From Papio anubis (lineage: Eukaryota; Chordata; Mammalia; Primates; Cercopithecidae), in NCBI RefSeq assembly GCF_008728515.1, contig NC_044996.1:102679287-102743286 (forward strand): 64,000 nt of DNA, read 5' to 3'. Each line of letters starts with the position of its first letter. The first letter of the stretch is position 1. Below, piece by piece: positions 35,046-46,633 of this stretch. The position numbers and the translations under genes are program-made. Below the pieces are notes generated by a model, which saw only the letters and a list, made by a program, of their open reading frames with translations, was not told the origin of the DNA and did not search any database.

Positions 35046-38000
35046 TTAAGTGAATTTCTTTTCCTTTTCCTCTGGGCTTTGGGTGAGGTGAAGGGAAATG
35101 GGTCCTGAGGAGACATAAGAGAAGGCTGAAGGGGTTTTAGATTTGGTTGTTTGGGTATGTGGTGAAGGGAAGTCAGTTTTCTTGAGAGAAGTATAATGAA
35201 TCCAGTTAGGGAGTCCCTGCAGTTTTGCTGCCATGGGTGTGGTAAGGATGATCTGGCAAGGTCCCTTCTATTTAGGTGTGAGGGGGGTATTAGGGGTAGG
35301 GCTGGGACCTTTTACCAGGACCCAATCTCCTGGCTGTTGGAAGGGATTAGAGGAGTTGACTACAGGTTGTGGCAGGTATTTGTCAGCATATTCCCAAATG
35401 AAATGGCAGACAGTATGTAGAAGAAGGCAAACGGGAGTAGTTGGTTGAGGTGGTGCTTGGCCGTGAGGTGGAACAAAGAGGGCGAGTGGTCTCCCACACA
35501 TGAGCTCAAAGGGACTGAGCATTAAGGGCTTACATGGGAGTGCCCAAATTTTTAGGGGGGCCAAAGGTAAAAGTGTAACCGAAAGTAAAAGTGTAACCCA
35601 GTCTTTATGTGTTTGGAGTGAGTGAGCAGCTGGTGAGGTGTTTTTGAATGCCATTCATTTTTCAACCTTTCCTGAAGATTGAGGTCGATAGGGGATGTGT
35701 AGCTTTCAGGTGATTTGTAGAGCTTGTGCAAGTGTTGGAATAATTTGAGAGATGAATGCAGGACCTTTGTCAGATTGAAAAGAAAGAGGCACCCCAAACC
35801 TGGGGATGATTTCTGTTATTAATTTGGAGGTTTCAGTAGAAGCCCATTTGTTGGTTGTGGGAAAAACCTCGATGCATCCCAAAAAGGTATCAACCAATGC
35901 TATAAGAAATTGAACCTTTTTAACTGGGGTCATATGGGTAAAATCAATTTGCTAATCCTGTCCTGGAAGGTGTCCCCTGGTTTGATGGGCGGGTAAGAAG
36001 GGGGTGGGGTATTGGAGTGGGGTGAAGCTTTTTGGCAAATAGGACATTGATGGGAAATGGCTTTTAGCTGTTCCTTTATATCTGGGGTTATGTGTATATG
36101 GGAACTTAAGAAATGTTGTAGAGGGGAATGGTTGGCGTAGAAGAGATTGTGAATGTCCCATAAAAGAGTTGTTTTTTTCAGGGTCAGGTAGGACTAATTT
36201 GTTTTCTATGAACCACTATGGGGAGTTGAATTGTGCCCTTACTGTTACTAGTTGTTGTATTTGGTGTTCTGGATAAAAGGAGGGGATATGTTGTATGAGG
36301 GGAAATAGATATTGGGAGATTGGATGATTGGTTGAGGTTTGTTTTGCCCAATAGTCAGCCTCACGGTTTCTTAAAGAAATGTGGCTTTCATCTGATTGAT
36401 GTCCTTTGCAATGGATAACTGCAACCTTTCCTGGAAGTAAATCTGCCTTTAGTAAATGATGGACTAGTTTTCCATTAATGATAGGAGCCTCCTTAGCTGT
36501 GAGATAGCCCTGCTCACTCCAAATTTGGGCATTGGAATGGATGATGTTATAGGCATATTTAGAATAGGTGTATATATTAACTTGTGTGTTTTTTGCCAGA
36601 GTTTGTGCTCTTATTAGGGCAACTAATTCTGCTTGTTTGGAGGATGTGCCCAAAGGCAAGTGGGCAGCCTCTACGACTCACTCTTATAGGTGGGAGAAAG
36701 TGGGTATCATCATGATATCCCTCAGTGATGGCATATCCTGATTGGAGGGGATGGTTTTTTGATGTGCTGCCATCTATAAACCAATCTGGGGCTCCCTTTA
36801 CGTGAGTGGAAGTAAGGTGGTGAAACATGGTGAGATAACTTTCAATTAAATCAGAGCATGAGTGTTGATTGGGGTCCAAAATTGGTGTTGAAGGCAAAAC
36901 AGTGGCGGGATTGGGGGGAGCATCTATGAAGAGAGATAGAGGGTTGGAGGAGAATTGAATGTAAGGCTTGCAAGCAAGAGGATGATATGGAGGTGGGTGC
37001 TTTATGGCTGAGCATATCTTGCAGACTGTGAGAAGAAAATACCTGAAGGGGTTCATAGAACGTGAGTTTTTGTGCCTCAGGGATAATCAGAGAAGCTGTG
37101 GCCAAAATTTTTAAGCAAAAGGAGTCAGCCTTTGTAAATGGGGTATAGTTGTCTTAAAAAATATGCCACTGGTTGGAGGGACTCTCCCATGGGTTGGGCT
37201 AATAGTTCAAGGGCCTGATTATGAGAACTATGTAAATATAGATGAAAGGGTTTCAGGGGGATTGGAAGGCCTAAAGCCGGGGCTTGTAATAAGGCATATT
37301 TTAGGTGAGAGAAAGCAGGACAAAGGTCTGGAGTGGGAGTGAGTGGTTGGTCAAGATTTCCTTTTGTGTGTTCATAAAGGGGTTTAGCAATAATGGCAAA
37401 ATTTGCTCTCCATATTTGGAAATATCCCACTAATCCGAGGAAAGAAAGTAAGTCCCTTTTTGTTTCAGGAAAAGGGATTTGTTGAATGCCTTGCTTTCAT
37501 GCTGGTGGAATTTCTCAAGTATTTGGAGTTACAATTAATCCTAGGTATGAGACTTTTGGAGAGGTTAATTGGGCCTTCCTTTTGGACAGTCGGTACCCGC
37601 ATTCAGCCAAAAAATTTAAAAGCCTGGTGGTGTGTTGAATAAATGGTCTAGAGAGGGGCTGCGAAGAAGTACATCATCCTTGTACTGAAGCAAGATGCTA
37701 GATTGTAGAGGTAGTTGGGAACGGTCCAATTGAAGTGCCTGACTGAAATTGTGAGGGCTGTCTCTAAACCCCTGGGGGAGGACAGTCCAGGTGAGTTGTT
37801 GGGAATAGCCTGTGTCAGAGTCGGTCCAAGTGAAAGCAAAAAGTTTTTGACAGGAGGAATGTAGAGGAATAGTACAAAAGGCATCCTTGAAGTCCAATAC
37901 TGAGAAATAGCTAGTGTTGGGAGGAATTCTCGATAGGAGGGTGTAGGGGTTTTGGACAACAGGATAAACAGGAACAATAACAGAGTTGATTTATTGCAAA

Positions 38001-38662
38001 TCCTGAACCAGTCTATAGGAGCCATCTGGTTTTTTGGTTGGGAGAATAAGAGTATTCTGGGGAGAATGGGTGAGGATTAAAATGTTGGGAGCTAAAAGTC
38101 GGGAGATAATGGGCTTGGGTCCCTGTAATCCATTAGGATTGAGGGGATATTGTGAGACTACCATATAGCACTTAGGATCCTTCACTGAAATTTGAATTGG
38201 AGAATAGTGGGTAGTTACTATGGGGTAGTCAATGTTCCATACTATGGGATTTACCTGGTTGAGGAATTTGGGTTTTACGTCTATTTGATGTGGAGTGTCT
38301 GAAGAAGGGTTTTGTTCTTGACATAATAATAAGTGTGGCTTTGTGACTTTGGTGTAGGGCCCATAAATGAATGATTCCCCTAGTTTGTGTAGGATGTCCC
38401 TTCCTAGTAAAGGAATGGGACAATGAGGAATGACCAAGAAAGAGTGAGTGAGGGTGACTCCCTGAAATGAGCAGTATAGAGGTGGCATTTTGTATGGGGT
38501 TTCTTGTATGCCCTTCATGCCAACAACAGAAATGGGTGAACGTTCTAATGGGCCTTGATATTCAGTTAATACTGATAGACTCGCCCCAGCATCCCGGAGA
38601 AAGGAAATAATCTTACTGGATACCACCCCAATTACCCTGGGTTCGGTGGACTCACTTTTCAT
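35046..38662 (-). pseudogene. Retroviral pro-pol remnant (HERV-F-type)
   Basis: Broken protease-polymerase gene. Segment 38662-37991 holds the aspartic protease: the active-site motif reads DAGAS (38579-38593) instead of D[TS]GAS, with the conserved LLGRDIL downstream, and runs into the start of reverse transcriptase. Segments 38025-37648 and 37897-37616 carry the RT palm, with YKDD at 37673-37684 in place of the usual YVDD/YMDD. Segment 37430-37125 is the connection region. Segment 36659-36216 is RNase H-like (SSKQAELVAL, HCKGHQ). Segments 36161-35952, 35933-35706 and 35654-35268 are integrase (zinc-binding region, VDTFLGCIEVFP and SDKGPAF core motifs, C-terminal domain), ending near 35234-35170 (LPNWIHYTSLKK). 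Each boundary is a stop or frameshift. Confidence 0.9.
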
Positions 38663-38699
38663 GGGGGTGGAGGATCCTGGGCACCCTCAGTCTTCTGTT

Positions 38700-40078
38700 G
38701 TCAGCGCCAGCAGTGAAGAGGTTTCCTCCTGTGATGCTTGGGGGGCTTCATTATGAGCCACACTTGAATGGGGAGGGTGTCCCTGTTGGGGGCAGTCCAT
38801 TTTCCAGTGTCCCCAAAGACCACAAGTTGGGTACAGTTTGGTGTGGCACTGGGGGTTAGGACAAGCCTTTGCCCAGTGTCCAGGATTGCCACTTCAGAAA
38901 CAGACTCCCGGAGAGGTGAGGGAGTTTCCCTTTGGGGTATTGAGAGGCTTTTGTGTAACTGACTTTTGGACAGCAGAGGTAAGCGTCTGGTATTTTAAAC
39001 GGAGATGTCTGTCTTTTTAAAACTTTTTGTTCCTCATCTCTGCTATTAAAGACATGGAAGGCTGCATTTAGGAGGTCCTGCTGAGATATTTGGGGACCCT
39101 CCTCTAACTTTTGTAATTTTTTCCAGATATCTGGGGAGGATTGGGAAATAAATTGGAGGTGGAGAAAAGTTTGCCTTTCTCTAGATTCTGGGTCCAGATT
39201 GGCATATTTTAGCAAAGCTTCAGTGAGGAGTGATAAGAAAAGGGCAGGATTCTCCTGGGGCTCCTGTGTAATTTCTCTAAGTTTCTCATAATTAACTGCC
39301 TTATGGGCATTTTTGCCCATGGCCGTGAGGAGACAGGAAATCATGTGGTCCCTTTGCCTGATGCCATTGTCTCCATGCTGGTAAGTCCAATCTGGATCTC
39401 TACAGGGGATTGCATCATTGGCCACTGGATTTTGTATAGGAGCTTGGTTATGGAGTTTATCTGTGTGGGCTTCAGCCGAATGCTCGATGTGCTCTTTTTC
39501 ATTAAGACTGAGGGTGGAGGTTAGAATTATATAAATATCATGACAAGTTAAATTAAAGGATTGGGTTACATGCAGGAATTCCCTGAGATAGTGAGAAGGA
39601 TTTTCAGAGAAAGACCCTAGATGCTGTTCGATCTGCGACAAATTAGACATGGAGAAAGGGGCATAAACATGAGAAATACCGTCAACCCCAGCCACTTCCC
39701 AGAGAGGGAGAGTGGCTGAGGTGGTTTGATTGGTAGTTGTTGAATGGATAACAGGTGGAGAACAATGAGGAGCAGGGTTTGGGGCTAAAGGCTTGGGGGC
39801 AGGAGAGGTCATGGGGGCAGAAGTTTCAGACAGGCAAGGAGCAGATGCAGGGGGATGAGAATACAGAGGGGGTTCATCTGCCAGGTAAAAAGGGGTTTTG
39901 AAGGAAGGGGTTTTGAGGGAAGGGATTTTGGAGGAAGGAGTTTCAGAGAAAGGAGAGACATGGAGAGGGTTTTCATTAAGAAGAAGGATTTCATGAGGGA
40001 TGCAAGCTTGACATAGGGAGGGTCAGGCTCTAAGGTAGAAGAAAGCCTGAATATAGAGGACCTCTTGCCATTTGCCAT
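38700..40078 (-). pseudogene. Retroviral gag remnant (HERV-F-type)
   Basis: 40078-39809 is a matrix/p12-like segment with a short degenerate repeat rich in Leu, Pro, Ser and Lys. 39812-38856 is the longest retroviral open segment in the window (318 codons) and contains the capsid, including a major-homology-region-like stretch (QENPALFLSLLTEAL). Downstream are nucleocapsid zinc knuckles: the first (about 38864-38905) keeps the CX..GHWXXXC shape but has an in-frame stop and a Cys-to-Ser change, and the second (about 38800-38860) keeps GLWGHWKMDC. The p12/capsid junction and the capsid/nucleocapsid region are in different frames, so no full Gag is encoded. Confidence 0.88.
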
Positions 40079-40638
40079 TACTGGTTATAAAGTTGTCAAG
40101 GTCTCTGAGAATTTGAAAGTCAAAGGTACCATTTTCAGGCCATTGGTTGTCATTTTCTAATTTGTATTGGGGCCAGGCTGTGTTGTAATAAAGGACTAAA
40201 TGCTTTGGCTTTATGCTTCCCTATAAGTCAAGTTTGGCAGGGTTGTGAAGAAGACAACCCAGTGTAGAGGACGTAGGAATGTGGGATTGTTTGGCACCCA
40301 TGTGGACTGGTGAGAAGAAACTGAGGGTGTCTGTTTTTGTTTTAGGCATACCCAGACAAAAGGTGGAGACCTGGAGTCCTCTTTCTAAAGAGGACGGTCA
40401 ACCTGAGAAGAAACAGTGTGTCCCCAAGATTTCTTGTAGCTTAGTCCCACTGGTTCTCAGAGGACCAGGATGGCAGACCTGACTTTCCTGAGTACTGTGA
40501 GAAAGCCAGTGGAGGGCAGATCTTACCAGTTGGCTGGATTAGTGTCTGATGGTGGATGTCCTGGTTGGAATTGGCAAAGGGCCTCTTAGACTGGAGCTGC
40601 ACAAGGAAGAAGGAAAGAGAGAGAGAGAGAGAGAGAGG

Positions 40639-40669
<31 letters not shown>

Positions 40670-40951
40670 GGGAGGATGAGGGAGGAGGAGGAAAGAGAGT
40701 GAAATACCCATTGCAGGTGGTTGGAGGTGGATTCCCGAGACCTGAGGGTTTTGAGAACCCACTGGGGAGTAGCCCCAGCCACAGCCTCACAGACCCCTTC
40801 AGGTTAGTTTTCTTCCTCACACAAATTGCTTGAAAAATGAAGTGACAGACAAGATGGGGTGGATGGCCCGAGACTCTCAGGATCCAGTGAGATGAGCTAC
40901 CACGGTCCACTGCTTCCTGGGTTGCAAGAGAGTCTCTACCCCCAGCACCCG
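40079..40951 (-). other. Provirus leader between primer site and gag
   Basis: About 0.87 kb untranslated leader on the minus strand. It includes a long GA-rich tract on + (40606-40700; CT-rich in proviral sense). No coding motif. Confidence 0.7.
40606..40700 (+). repeat. (GA)n purine tract in the provirus leader
   Basis: Nearly pure GA/AG dinucleotides interrupted by a few GGG and AAA. The open frames across it on both strands are low-complexity artefacts. Confidence 0.95.
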
Positions 40952-40969
40952 TCCCTGGTTTTGGCACCA
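40952..40969 (-). other. Primer-binding site, tRNA-Phe type
   Basis: Minus strand TGGTGCCAAAACCAGGGA, 2 bases inside the 5' LTR. It differs from the tRNA-Phe complement at two positions, one of them a CpG-type decay. This is what puts the provirus in the HERV-F class. Confidence 0.88.
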
Positions 40970-40971
40970 AA

Positions 40972-41440
40972 TGTAAGAGTTAAAGAAAGAGGAAAGAAAC
41001 ATGAAAAATGGTTCAATAGTCAAAGACAGGTTTATTTTGGAGAAATACACCTGAGAGGGGCTTCTGCCCAATTTCAGTCAGGAGCATTCTCTCTTACAGA
41101 CTAAGAGTATATATTGGTTGTAGGGTTAGAGGGCTTATCACAAGTTTGAAATGTTTCTGTGTCGGGGAGACATTTATGGCAGGGTTAGAATGTCTTTGGG
41201 CAGAGGGGAGGTTATCTTGGGGCTGATATCTTCCTGGCTAGAGGGAAGTTATCTCAGGGCTGGCATGTCTCTGGTTGGGAAGGGCTTTGGAATGTTTCTG
41301 GTTGGAGATGTTATTTGTGGTTTATGGTCATGCTGACCTTAGCCATTAGGCTTATGCCCTTTGGATTTTGGTGTTTTTTGATCAAGATGACAGTTAAAAT
41401 GGTGGTACTTGTCCGAGATGGCAATGCTCCTGCTCCGTCA
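40972..41440 (-). repeat. 5' LTR of the HERV-F-type provirus
   Basis: 469 bp, minus strand TGACGGAGC...CTCTTACA, followed outward by the GATTC target duplication at 41441-41445. Confidence 0.93.
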
Positions 41441-41559
41441 GATTCCCCTTTACTATTTCGGCTGCTGAGAGCACCTTCAGCACATGGCCCTCAGCTGTCA
41501 GCCTCCATCCTCCCTAGGATTTCCTCAACTAATGAGAAACACGTGGCTCAAGGTTATGT

Positions 41560-41860
41560 CCCCTTCCTGAGATGACCCAAACCCAATGACTGATCAATGT
41601 GTGACCTTAAGAGATCTGTTCATCTGGGTCCAGCTCAGGATAATTCTGAAAGACCATCCCAGCTTCAGATTTCCCTATGGAGCTGGCTGAGAGCTACTAT
41701 TGAGACTGCATTGCAGCTTGATTCTTCCTTTGCCCAATCCTTTTCCTTCCTCTCCCTACTACTGGTGTTTCTCCCAAGAGCACCCTCTAATAACTTCCTG
41801 TATGCTAATTTCCAACTCAGAGTCTGCTTCCCAAAGAAAGCAACCCCTGACAGACCTCTA
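41560..41860 (+). repeat. Old interspersed repeat, related to 49020-49345
   Basis: Shares with the second copy ctgaa-gaccatcccmgc, ctccctatgg, cctgcatacaaat-like and cggagtctgcttcc-like blocks in the same order. Diverged mammalian repeat; family not identified. Confidence 0.55.
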
Positions 41861-43590
41861 GTAACAAAATGCTGAAGTAGGTATGAGCCAATGTCAAACT
41901 TGAACCTCTGTGCCAAGTCCTTAGAAATGGAACTTCTGAGGTCCACTGTAGCTGCTGATGTTTTAGAGCTATGTCTGGCTGTTGGCTCTTTCTTGGCAGA
42001 GAAGTATAGAGAGCTAGTGTCAGAGGGTGGTCAGTAGCAAGAAATGAATAGGCTAGTACACCCACCTTAAATATTGCCATACAGAGATATTGTTTTGGTA
42101 GGACCTTCTGTTCCCCAACTCTTGACATGAGAACTGGGAAGAGTCAAGGCTGCCCTTTCCCAGTCAACTCTGTTGGACCTCTAATCAGACTTCAGTTCAG
42201 GTCCTGCAGGAACCCCAAATATTTTTTGTAATCAAGAATGTACTGGGATTTCTGGGCCACTAGTTAATCTGACTCTGTTTTGTAATAACTCTCAATGTGG
42301 GCACCAAGTTGTGACAATCTCAATCAAGTGACATCAACTAGATGTAAGTTACATTCTGAAAAATCCATCTAACACACCTAAAAATGTGGACAACCACACC
42401 ATCTGTTAGAAAATACATGCAAGTTATCATCATGAGATGGAAGCTCTCCTGTGTTAACTGTGAAATTCACTGAAGGTTTACCATAGTTTCAATGTTATAC
42501 TGTATATAGTTTTAGTGTATTAACTCCAAGACTCTAATCTGTGCCTTTCTGGTGCCTTGTGATAAGAAAAAAAAATTAACTCTAATTTTTCTGTCTACAT
42601 CTTCTATTGCTAAAACATATCCTTTTTCTGTAACATTGGATTTTTGAAAAATATGATGAAGGATAAAAGTAATGTGCATGCTATTATGCAATACTTATTT
42701 ATTTTCATGCGATACCATTAATATCCCTGGAATATCCAAACCTGTTCATATATCATCTGTTTTCTTTCTGCCATACACAAAACTTTCCTGCCTTGGAAGG
42801 CTTTGATTCCACTGCCCTGAAGTTTCAGAAAGTATGTGTAGGAATACTCTGGAGTGTGTCCACATCATAAAAGCAGAAGGAAAAAAATTGGAAAACAACA
42901 ACAACAACAAAGCAAAGGTATTTTAGAACCTATATCCTCAAATCTCATCTCAGGATCAGAAATGAGAGTAACTACTAGTGGATGATAATGCATGCATTGG
43001 CAGAGTTTTGATCACTTGGGCCTCTAGCTGGGATTTTTGCTTTGGTTTGTTTTTAATTTTTACCCCTGTGTATTGATGTGTTGATAGTTCAGCTCATCTG
43101 AGATCCAAAGAAAAGCAGTACTATAAACTTTCCCAAAAAGTACACACAGTGACAGTCTCACCTTTGTAAATTAAATGTCTCTAAAGGGCCCAAGAACATA
43201 GAAATGACTATATGAGTTTGGTATTGTTTCTAAAGCCCCATTGTTTAAGTAAGTTTAATCAAATATCACTGAGCTTGAACTACATAAGTTTTGTTTATAC
43301 TGCATTGAGAATGCAAAGATGAATGGTCTGGTTCATATTCTCAAGGATTTCCGTTAACTAAGGCAAATGTTTCCTTAATAACTGTGAGACATTGTGGCTA
43401 AGATTTAATAAACTAATTTTAAGGAAGCACAGATAAAATATCTTGAATGTCCATTTTAAATAGATACTCCACTTCTATCCATAGGATTTGTACAGCCTTA
43501 CATCTTTGGTTAGTGTTTGAAGACAGGAGAAATCATATTATGATTATCTCCAATTTAAACAGTCTTTACAAGATCTTTAATCTTCTCATA
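41861..43590. other. Unique or unrecognised DNA
   Basis: AT-rich, no gene. A short (AAC)n run lies at about 42895-42910. Confidence 0.45.
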
Positions 43591-43594
43591 CATG

Positions 43595-43745
43595 CTGAAA
43601 CAATATGGTGTACTGGAAATAACTTGAATTTGGAGTCACAACACATGAATTTGTATCCATAATCTGTTTCTAATTTACTGAGTCTAAAAGCGATTTGACT
43701 CATGCCATGTGGTTTTATCATCTGTAAAAGGGAATGAGACAATTA
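43595..43745 (+). repeat. MIR SINE fragment
   Basis: ggtgtactggaaataacttg, tttggagtcacaacacatga and ttatcatctgtaaaagggaa follow the MIR order. Confidence 0.7.
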
Positions 43746-43779
43746 TAAAGAAAATAATAATAATAACGATATGGAATAT

Positions 43780-44015
43780 TTCTTGAACACCTTTTATACG
43801 TCATTTCTACATGTTTACAGGTATTATAATTTCTTTGCCTTACCCTTTGAGAGTGTTAATATTAGTCTAAGTTTACAGATAGGAAAATTGATTACAAGGA
43901 AAGTTAAGTAGTTTACAGAAGATTAAGATAGTTTTCAGCAAGTTAAGTAGCCACTCCAAGACTGGGAGCAAAGCAGTCTGACTCTCTTAGCCATTATTTT
44001 GCAGCTAGTATAACC
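43780..44015 (+). repeat. MIR-like SINE fragment
   Basis: cttgaacaccttttatacgt, gtttacagataggaaaattg and ccaagactgggagcaaagca resemble the second MIR type (a tissue of low divergence blocks). No coding content. Confidence 0.55.
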
Positions 44016-45099
44016 TGATATGTCTACCTTAAAGGCTAATAATGATGCTCAACTGAGATATATGTGAATACTTTGTAAACTATAAACTTTGTAAACATGT
44101 TCATACAGATTTTAGTTGCACAGTATAGATAGTTTAGCAACAATTAACATTTGCATACAATTGTTAAACTCACATCATGTATAATTTAGTAATAGACTAT
44201 GTCAACCAGCATTTTAATGTTTAGAATATCAAGAGAACTTCTGGGAATTTAAAAGATGGAACTACTACATTAAAATGAGCATAAATAGCCTGACTCCTTT
44301 CTATAATTCTCTTTGCCATGGAGCCGACTTCAGTAGAATGTTTATCTAAAATTAATTCAGTCTTCTTCAGAATGGCAGTCTTTACTTCTTCTTTCCAAAC
44401 TTCACCAAAATGACAGTAAAGAAGTATAAAAGAGAATACTTCTATAAAGAACTAAAGAGAGGATAAAGGGCCAGGGGTTGACCAGAGATTTTGACAAGTA
44501 TCTGAAAGACTGAAAGCATAAGGAGTTATTTTGACAGATGAAACAGTGGTGGATGCCATAGCTTATGACACAGAAGAAAGCAGAAGGGGAAGAGGCAGCT
44601 GCAAAGGCTCTGAAGATGGAGGGATTCTGAGCTAGGAGTTATCAGGTATAAAGAGGTGGAGTGGGAAATGAGGTAGAACTCACAATGACTAATGGAAATA
44701 CCATCTCAGAAATAGCTACAACAGGTATGCCACCCAACATCCCCATAAGGGGAGACAATCTCGACTTTCAGACAGAAGAATTACTCTTATAAAGGAATTG
44801 AATGGTCTGGAGACTTTGTGTAGTTCTTGGGTGCCATATAGTAAAGGCCTTCTTCTTTTGACAATAGGAGAGATACTCAACCTGCCTCTCTTGTTTCTTT
44901 CTGTCCCTTTACCGTCCAAAATAAAGCTCCTTCATGGATGATACACCTTCCCTCTTAGACAGAGAAGGAGATTGACACAGCACCAGAAGAAATCAATAAC
45001 AACTGCTTTTTAAAAACACAATGTGTTCTTACATTTCTAAGTGCAAATGTATAATCTAAGATTACATGGCATTAGACAAAACCAACTCACAATAGAAGC
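44016..45099. other. Unique or unrecognised DNA
   Basis: No gene or named repeat recognised. Confidence 0.4.
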
Positions 45100-46260
45100 A
45101 CCCAATGTAATATTTTTTTAAAAGACCCGAGAAGAAAAAAGATAATTCAAGGAACAGAAGATAGTTTAAAACAATGCTATTTAAAATCCTCAGAGATATT
45201 TGAGAAAATATTGCATACATAAAATAAGAATAGAATTTATGAAAGGGAACATGTATAGAAAAAGAAACTTTCCTGAAAATTAAAAATAGAACATGTTAAA
45301 TATACTCGAGAAAAGAAAGAAAAAATACAATAAAAATTAAGAAATATGAAGATCACATCCAGGAGGTTGAATTTCTGTAGAACTAGAGTTCCAGGAAGAT
45401 GGAGCAAGAAAATAGAGGGAAGGAAATAAAGAAATAATAGAAGAAAACTTCACAGAGTTTCATAAAATCATACCTTCAATTTTTAAGAGTCCTATAAATG
45501 TCCAGTAGAATAAACCCAGAAAAGCCCTCACTGTGTCACATAACTAAAATATCAGAATGTCGGTGACAAAGGCATCATCCTAAAAGCTTTTAGGGGGTGG
45601 GAGTTCAGTGGAGAATGGAAAAAGAAATCATAATGATACTAACTTTATAAACATTAGATGCTAGAAGACAATGGGGGCAATGTCCTCAAAGTCCTGAAGG
45701 AACATTTTTTCAGCATTGTATTCTATAACCTGGAAAATTATTAACCAGTTCTAGAAACCAAACAAGGAAAATTTTAGATGGGAAAAGGCTGAAAAAGTTT
45801 AGTAATTACACATACTTCTGAAAAAATAAGTTATTTGAGGATGTAGTTTAGCAAAACCAAAAATAGAAGGAATCCAAGAATAAGAAATATGAGGGAGACT
45901 TGAGAGCCAATAAACTAAGCAATGAAAAGAAATTCCAGGATGGCAATTCTATAGAAGTTTCTAAGCCAACAGGTCAGTATTAAACACAGATATATGAGGG
46001 CTCTTTGAAGAATTTCCTTAAGCATGTGGATTCATTTTGACGAAGGGTATGATATTGAAGTGGATGGTTTTGGTGACTAGGTGAAAACATATGCTGCATT
46101 TGTTAACAAGGGAAAAAAGATGGGTGATTAAAAAGCCCAGAGCAGAAAAAAAAAGGTGAAAAAGAACACAGTCAAAGTAAGGAAGCAAAATAAAATGCTA
46201 TATAATTTTCACCAAGTGAAGTAGAGAAGGCAACAAGGACAGGAGATTTGAGGGTTCTTA
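45100..46260 (+). repeat. Possible ancient L1 (L1M-type) sequence
   Basis: A-rich on + with phrases such as acaaaggcatcatcctaaaa, gatgctagaagacaatgggg and gtattctataacctggaaaa that I associate with old L1M elements. There is no surviving open frame, so the call is tentative. Confidence 0.4.
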
Positions 46261-46599
46261 GGGATGACAGGGAAGCTGTGAGATGATGCTCTAACAAGCA
46301 CAAATACATTCTTTTTAATCTACACTATTAGAAACTAAATGTCCACTAAGTAGAAATAGACTGTTACTAACTACATCTCACAGCAAGTGACAGTTTTTCA
46401 AACAAGTGACATATAATAAAATGCATTTAGCACTAAAGCCACTTTGAATATAATTTAATCTTTGATGATGCAGAAATAATGTTAAAATCATGCATTGATC
46501 GAACGTCATGACTGTGGATGTCTTGTCCTGATGAGATATGTAAGTATTGAGTAATTTATCTGGAGGATAAAAAGCAGCAAATAGGTCTTTGTTTTACTG

Positions 46600-46633
46600 T
46601 ACACACACGCACACACATACACACACACAACAC
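46600..46633 (+). repeat. (CA)n microsatellite
   Basis: About 34 bases of CA repeats with CG and TA interruptions. Confidence 0.9.

Larger units (their letters stand above)
32707..41445 (-). mobile_element. HERV-F-type (class I, gammaretrovirus-like) provirus, full length, defective
   Basis: Provirus on the minus strand: 5' LTR 41440-40972, primer site, leader, gag, pro-pol, env, 3' LTR 33182-32712. The 5-bp sequence GATTC flanks both outer ends (32707-32711 and 41441-41445), an intact target-site duplication. The primer site matches tRNA-Phe at 16 of 18 positions, which places it in the HERV-F group. All genes carry stops and frameshifts. The two LTRs differ substantially (of the order of 10-15% by eye), consistent with an old insertion. 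The exact sub-family (several HERV-F groups exist) is not resolved. Confidence 0.9.

Noticed and set aside
33273..39812. Functional retroviral genes
   Set aside because: Every gene is split by stops or frameshifts, the protease active site is altered, and a nucleocapsid knuckle is disrupted. Treated as a dead provirus.
40539..40970. Ser/Leu-rich and Arg/Glu-rich open frames in the provirus leader
   Set aside because: Caused by the (GA)n tract; no protein features.
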